64,000 nucleotides of DNA, from contig NZ_CP178543.1 of assembly GCF_047276495.1 (NCBI RefSeq), positions 3,906,001-3,970,000 of the forward strand, read 5' to 3'. A program made the translations under genes and the position numbers. The DNA is from Capilliphycus salinus. Lineage in GTDB: Bacteria; Cyanobacteriota; Cyanobacteriia; Cyanobacteriales; Microcoleaceae. Position 1 is the stretch's first letter. The number at the start of each line of letters is the position of its first letter. The notes beneath the pieces were generated by a model. It saw only the letters and a list, made by a program, of their open reading frames with translations, searched no databases and had not been told where the DNA came from. Of the stretch, positions 60,915-64,000 are shown piece by piece.

Positions 60915-62264
60915 TTATTGACTCCAATTTTCCGAATAAAGTTGGGCTTCTTGCATCACTTCTTGAGCGATTTTTTGACGAAGTTGGAGGGGAAAAATTA
61001 CTTCTACTTTCGGCCGCCAAGACCGCAGACGCAATTCAACGTTAGTGTCTCCCTCCCGATAATTTACCCGATAATAAGCGTCATTTTTTGAGCGAGAATG
61101 AAGAATTTTTAGTAATTGTTGCTTCTCCCTTGCTCCTAGTTCTAGAATTAATTGTTCCGCTTCTTGATAGGAAATCGGTTGAAAGGTTTGATGGCGAAAT
61201 GTTCCCTCAATGTAATAATCATTAAACTGGCGGTCGAACCGCAACAGCATTACCCGACGTTCTAAATAGAAATCAAAACCCCAAGCCACTCCATCCATTT
61301 CCATCTGAATATCATCGGGAGTCGGTAACTTCTTTTTTTGATAATATTCCCACAACAATTGAGGCAAATCTAAATCATCCCAAGATAAAACCTCAATCTC
61401 CAAAATTTTATCCAAGCGGTAATTGTACCATTGACCTTTGCCATTGGGTGTTTGCCCAAAACCGCACAAATAAACCGCTCGTTGGGCGTAATAAATACAG
61501 ACCGGATACACAATACAGCGAACGGTTTGTTTGACCCGAGAACTATCATAAATTAATCGCACGGGCGGTACAGGATTCTCTTGCCAAAGCAGTTTGAATT
61601 GTTCCTGCCAATCTTCAACCCGCTCCTGTTTTTCAGGAGAAACAATATACACGACTTCCATAAAAAATCGCTGCACGCCGTTGAGGGGTTGAGAGAGATT
61701 TTGAGCGATTAATTCTAAGTCGGGGTTGAGAACGGGAAGGGCTTGCGGTTGATATAAATTCGAGGTTTCGCTAACGGGTAAGGTCGGAAATTCTTGCACC
61801 CGATAATATTTGGTTTCCAGTCGTTTTAACCATCCCAATTCCGCCAAAATATGCAAATCGGTTTGCAGGGAACGGCGGGTGACTCCAAAAAGTCGCTGCT
61901 GCAACAATTCATCTAATTCGTTGCTCGCAATTTCATCGTGTTGTTGCAGGGTTTTTCGCCATTGGAATTCCTGCAGGTTCCAGTGAGGATCGAATATCCA
62001 TTCTGCAACGGTTTTTGCACAAGCACAGTTGGGATCGTGTAAGGGCGGTACGGTTTCTCCTCGGGGATGATTTCCACTAAAAAAAGCATTGCGCCAGTCG
62101 GCAAAAGTAAAGGGTTCATCTAATATCAAACGGTGCTGTTTGTTGCCATACAAACTGTGCAGCCACGCCCACAAACGAATCGCTCTCAATAAGTTTTGTT
62201 TGAGGGAACCTCTGGCTAACCATTGCAAGAGTTCGGGTTGGGGACTGGCTTCAAACTGCAACAT
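60915..62264 (-). CDS. TIGR03985-like CRISPR-associated protein
   Basis: 449 residues. I recognise the cyanobacterial family TIGR03985 by LQWLARGSLKQNLLRAIRLW, FTFADWRNAFF, DPNCACAKTVAEWIF and RLFGVTRRSLQTDL, and a C-terminal part (AYYRVNYREGDTNVELRLRS) like a WYL-type ligand-sensing region. A winged helix near 130-165 would bind DNA. Such proteins are regulators linked to CRISPR loci. No array or other cas gene is seen in the window. It runs into the HD gene two bases later. Confidence 0.65.
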   Translation of the reverse strand: MLQFEASPQPELLQWLARGSLKQNLLRAIRLWAWLHSLYGNKQHRLILDEPFTFADWRNAFFSGNHPRGETVPPLHDPNCACAKTVAEWIFDPHWNLQEFQWRKTLQQHDEIASNELDELLQQRLFGVTRRSLQTDLHILAELGWLKRLETKYYRVQEFPTLPVSETSNLYQPQALPVLNPDLELIAQNLSQPLNGVQRFFMEVVYIVSPEKQERVEDWQEQFKLLWQENPVPPVRLIYDSSRVKQTVRCIVYPVCIYYAQRAVYLCGFGQTPNGKGQWYNYRLDKILEIEVLSWDDLDLPQLLWEYYQKKKLPTPDDIQMEMDGVAWGFDFYLERRVMLLRFDRQFNDYYIEGTFRHQTFQPISYQEAEQLILELGAREKQQLLKILHSRSKNDAYYRVNYREGDTNVELRLRSWRPKVEVIFPLQLRQKIAQEVMQEAQLYSENWSQ

Positions 62265-62457
62265 TCAACAATTCCAACTTGATGTAATTTGAGCTTATCA
62301 TGGACTGGAAGACCTAACTTCCTATTTCCAGTTCCGATGGTTTCAAATTTTGGAAAAATCCGCTTCCCAGAGTCCGACGGGGACGCACTGCCGATATTTT
62401 AGCGAATCACTTGCCAACAGATGAATCTTCAATCCCCAAGCCGTATGATAATTTTCA

Positions 62458-64000
62458 TCAAGTTTCTTGTCGATAACGTTCGATCAAACTCGGTAAATAA
62501 TCGTAACCATCAATGCCGATTTGAGCGATGAATTGAGAACGATATTGAGAGAGAAATTTTTGAAAATTTTCTGCTCCGAGTTTCCCCTGTAAAATCGTCA
62601 CTAACGCCGCCGCTTGTCGCCATTGAATATTCCCTCGCTGTTCGAGCAAATACATTCCCAAACTAGCATAATAAACCGCCAAATCTTCCCGCTTGAGTTG
62701 ATAATAAGCTTCGCCCAAATAAGCACAACCCAAAGCTTGTAAATCCCGATCTCCAGCCTGTCCGACAACGGATAATCCTTGTTCTAAAAACGGTACAGCT
62801 TGGGTCGGTTTTTCCACCGTTACATAGGCAATTCCCAAACCGATCGCGCTCAAAGCTTGATTGAGCAAATCTTGAAATTTTTCCGATAATTTTAAACCTT
62901 GTTCGAGATAGTTTATGGATGATTCTAACTCCTCAAACGTAACCGCCCGTTCTTGTCGGGCGATGAGAACTTCACAAAAACCCAAACTAACCAAACAATG
63001 GGCTTCCCCAAAGCGATCGCCAATTTGTCGGGATAAAATTAACGCCCGTTGAGCAAAAGTAATCGCTTGAGAATAGTCTTTTTGTCGCAAATTTAACCGA
63101 CTCAAATGATTCAAATTCGCCACTTCACAGCCGCGATCTTCTGTCTGACGAGCCAATTCTAAAGCCTCTTGATGAAAACTTAACGCCTGTTTGAAGTTGC
63201 CCATCCACTGCTGAGAATAACCTAAAACGGTCAGAATCCGAGCTTTTTCTTGAACATTTTCCACATATTTTAACGGTTGGTCGAGGTAATGAATGGTTTC
63301 TCGGAAACTCTCGCCGGAAAATGAAGCAAATACACCGCCATAAAGGGGAAAATTATCCCGTTGAGCAAAAGCCCGTAAAATTTGCAAACTCATTTGAAAA
63401 CAAGCCTGAGATAAACGTTCTTTTTCCCCTTGGGGGGATGCCGTTTGAAAACCCCGACTGAGTTCGCACCAAACCATCGCAAACACCATAAAAGTTACAC
63501 CGGACAAATTCTGTCCCGCTTTGGCGCTGTAGGCTTGTTTATCGAACCAAGTCACCAAACCGGTTTGTAAGTCGCGCATCAACACCATTAACCCGACCCA
63601 AGCCTTCCAATCTATGGTATGATCCGCTTGAGCGACCAGAGCCGCCGATTGGTTTTGAGCTTGTTTGGTAAATAATTCTTTGGCCAGCGGATTGCTGACT
63701 TGTTTCGCCCAACGGTTCCATGGGCCATTAGTGGCGGAAACCTCTCCAAAACCGAGGGCGCTGTTGGGAAGTTCATAAACCCAACTGATTAAATGGGGTT
63801 CTAACTCGTTGACGGAGGTTATACCGAATAGCAGTCCTGAGGCGTACTGGCGCAGTTCAAAGGCTTCCGACTCATCCGTTAACCCCTCGGCTTCTTGCTG
63901 AAGGGATTGAGCCAGTTGTCGAATTTGCGGATGTTTGAAAACATAGGATTGATTGGGGTCGAGAATTTGGAGGAGAACCCCAAGTCGTTCGTCGGCTTTG
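62458..64000 (-). CDS. Tetratricopeptide repeat protein, 5' end beyond the window
   Basis: The frame is open without interruption from the stop at 62458 to the right edge; 514 codons are visible. It is therefore partial: an ATG near 63588 is internal. TPR repeats fill the last 250 residues (LGYSQQWMGNFKQALSFHQE, LNLRQKDYSQAITFAQRALI, LGIAYVTVEKPTQAVPFLEQ). Further upstream, VYELPNSALGFGEVSATNGP and WAKQVSNPLAKELFT appear. Likely a cytoplasmic scaffold; possibly the C-terminal part of a larger ATPase-TPR protein. Confidence 0.75.
   Translation of the reverse strand, partial: KADERLGVLLQILDPNQSYVFKHPQIRQLAQSLQQEAEGLTDESEAFELRQYASGLLFGITSVNELEPHLISWVYELPNSALGFGEVSATNGPWNRWAKQVSNPLAKELFTKQAQNQSAALVAQADHTIDWKAWVGLMVLMRDLQTGLVTWFDKQAYSAKAGQNLSGVTFMVFAMVWCELSRGFQTASPQGEKERLSQACFQMSLQILRAFAQRDNFPLYGGVFASFSGESFRETIHYLDQPLKYVENVQEKARILTVLGYSQQWMGNFKQALSFHQEALELARQTEDRGCEVANLNHLSRLNLRQKDYSQAITFAQRALILSRQIGDRFGEAHCLVSLGFCEVLIARQERAVTFEELESSINYLEQGLKLSEKFQDLLNQALSAIGLGIAYVTVEKPTQAVPFLEQGLSVVGQAGDRDLQALGCAYLGEAYYQLKREDLAVYYASLGMYLLEQRGNIQWRQAAALVTILQGKLGAENFQKFLSQYRSQFIAQIGIDGYDYLPSLIERYRQET

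Noticed and set aside
63539..63721. Separate 60-codon minus-strand frame and a 63588 start for the TPR gene
   Set aside because: The main TPR frame stays open through this stretch to the window edge, so both are internal to it.
1..64000. tRNA, rRNA, tmRNA and RNase P genes
   Set aside because: I looked for the T-loop motif and other signatures in the gaps and found none that hold up by eye; a covariance search would be decisive.

Overview
The window comes from a cyanobacterium, most likely a filamentous one without heterocysts (the Oscillatoria/Microcoleus/Lyngbya kind). It carries genes found only or mainly in cyanobacteria and plastids: psbU, btpA, a cold-type RNA-binding protein next to rpsU, a solanesyl diphosphate synthase, a stand-alone GUN4 domain, DUF1822 and DUF1350 proteins and CHAT/CHASE2 proteins. 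The HIP1 octamer GCGATCGC occurs many times, intergenic repeats are abundant, and a hetZ-patU pair points to a filamentous form. No rRNA, tRNA, CRISPR array, complete insertion sequence or prophage was seen.

Layout. 0.1-5 kb holds a MetF-like reductase, a DUF1349 protein, rbp-rpsU, a broken methyltransferase, a GFA-type zinc protein, a membrane protein and a small XRE regulator. 5-14.6 kb carries a GH13 amylase-family enzyme, a secreted GHL10-type glycosidase, a zinc alcohol dehydrogenase, an SRPBCC membrane protein, an AI-2E/PerM transporter, a DUF4112 protein and a DUF1350 hydrolase. At least six copies of a roughly 60-bp repeat with constant ends and variable cores lie between 4.3 and 11.7 kb. 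14.6-18.7 kb looks like a stress block: an RsbW-type kinase, a REC-RsbU phosphatase and an RsbV-type STAS protein (a partner-switching set), then an XRE-GrpE-like fusion, Dps and sulfiredoxin. It is followed by a 13-unit, 87-bp tandem array.

20-41 kb is mainly housekeeping and photosynthesis: murI, a 1.16-kb gene-poor gap with a near-consensus promoter, sds, hetZ-patU, a TgpA-like membrane protein that lacks its catalytic cysteine, a three-repeat secreted protein, psbU, nadB, a CHASE2-PAS-GGDEF cyclase, VKOR-thioredoxin, btpA, an SGNH hydrolase and a DICT-GAF histidine kinase. 41-47.7 kb holds a 1820-residue Ser/Thr kinase-ATPase-GAF-histidine kinase, followed by gene debris.

47.7-57.8 kb is the most unusual part. 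It contains a TPR-CHAT protein, an acidic low-complexity protein, and a minus-strand operon of sigma-like factor, DUF1822, CHAT-CHASE2, two tiny exported peptides and a DUF928-like exported protein. The three exported products share a Pro-Pro-Thr-Glu-Pro motif, and a 360-bp duplication made the middle gene a chimera. I propose this as a candidate protease signalling or secretion cassette.

58-64 kb has a GUN4 protein, two small exported proteins, a dihydrofolate reductase-like gene behind a doubled TetR/NemR-like site, an HD phosphohydrolase with a stop at codon 3, a TIGR03985-like CRISPR-associated protein without a nearby array, and a TPR protein cut by the window end.
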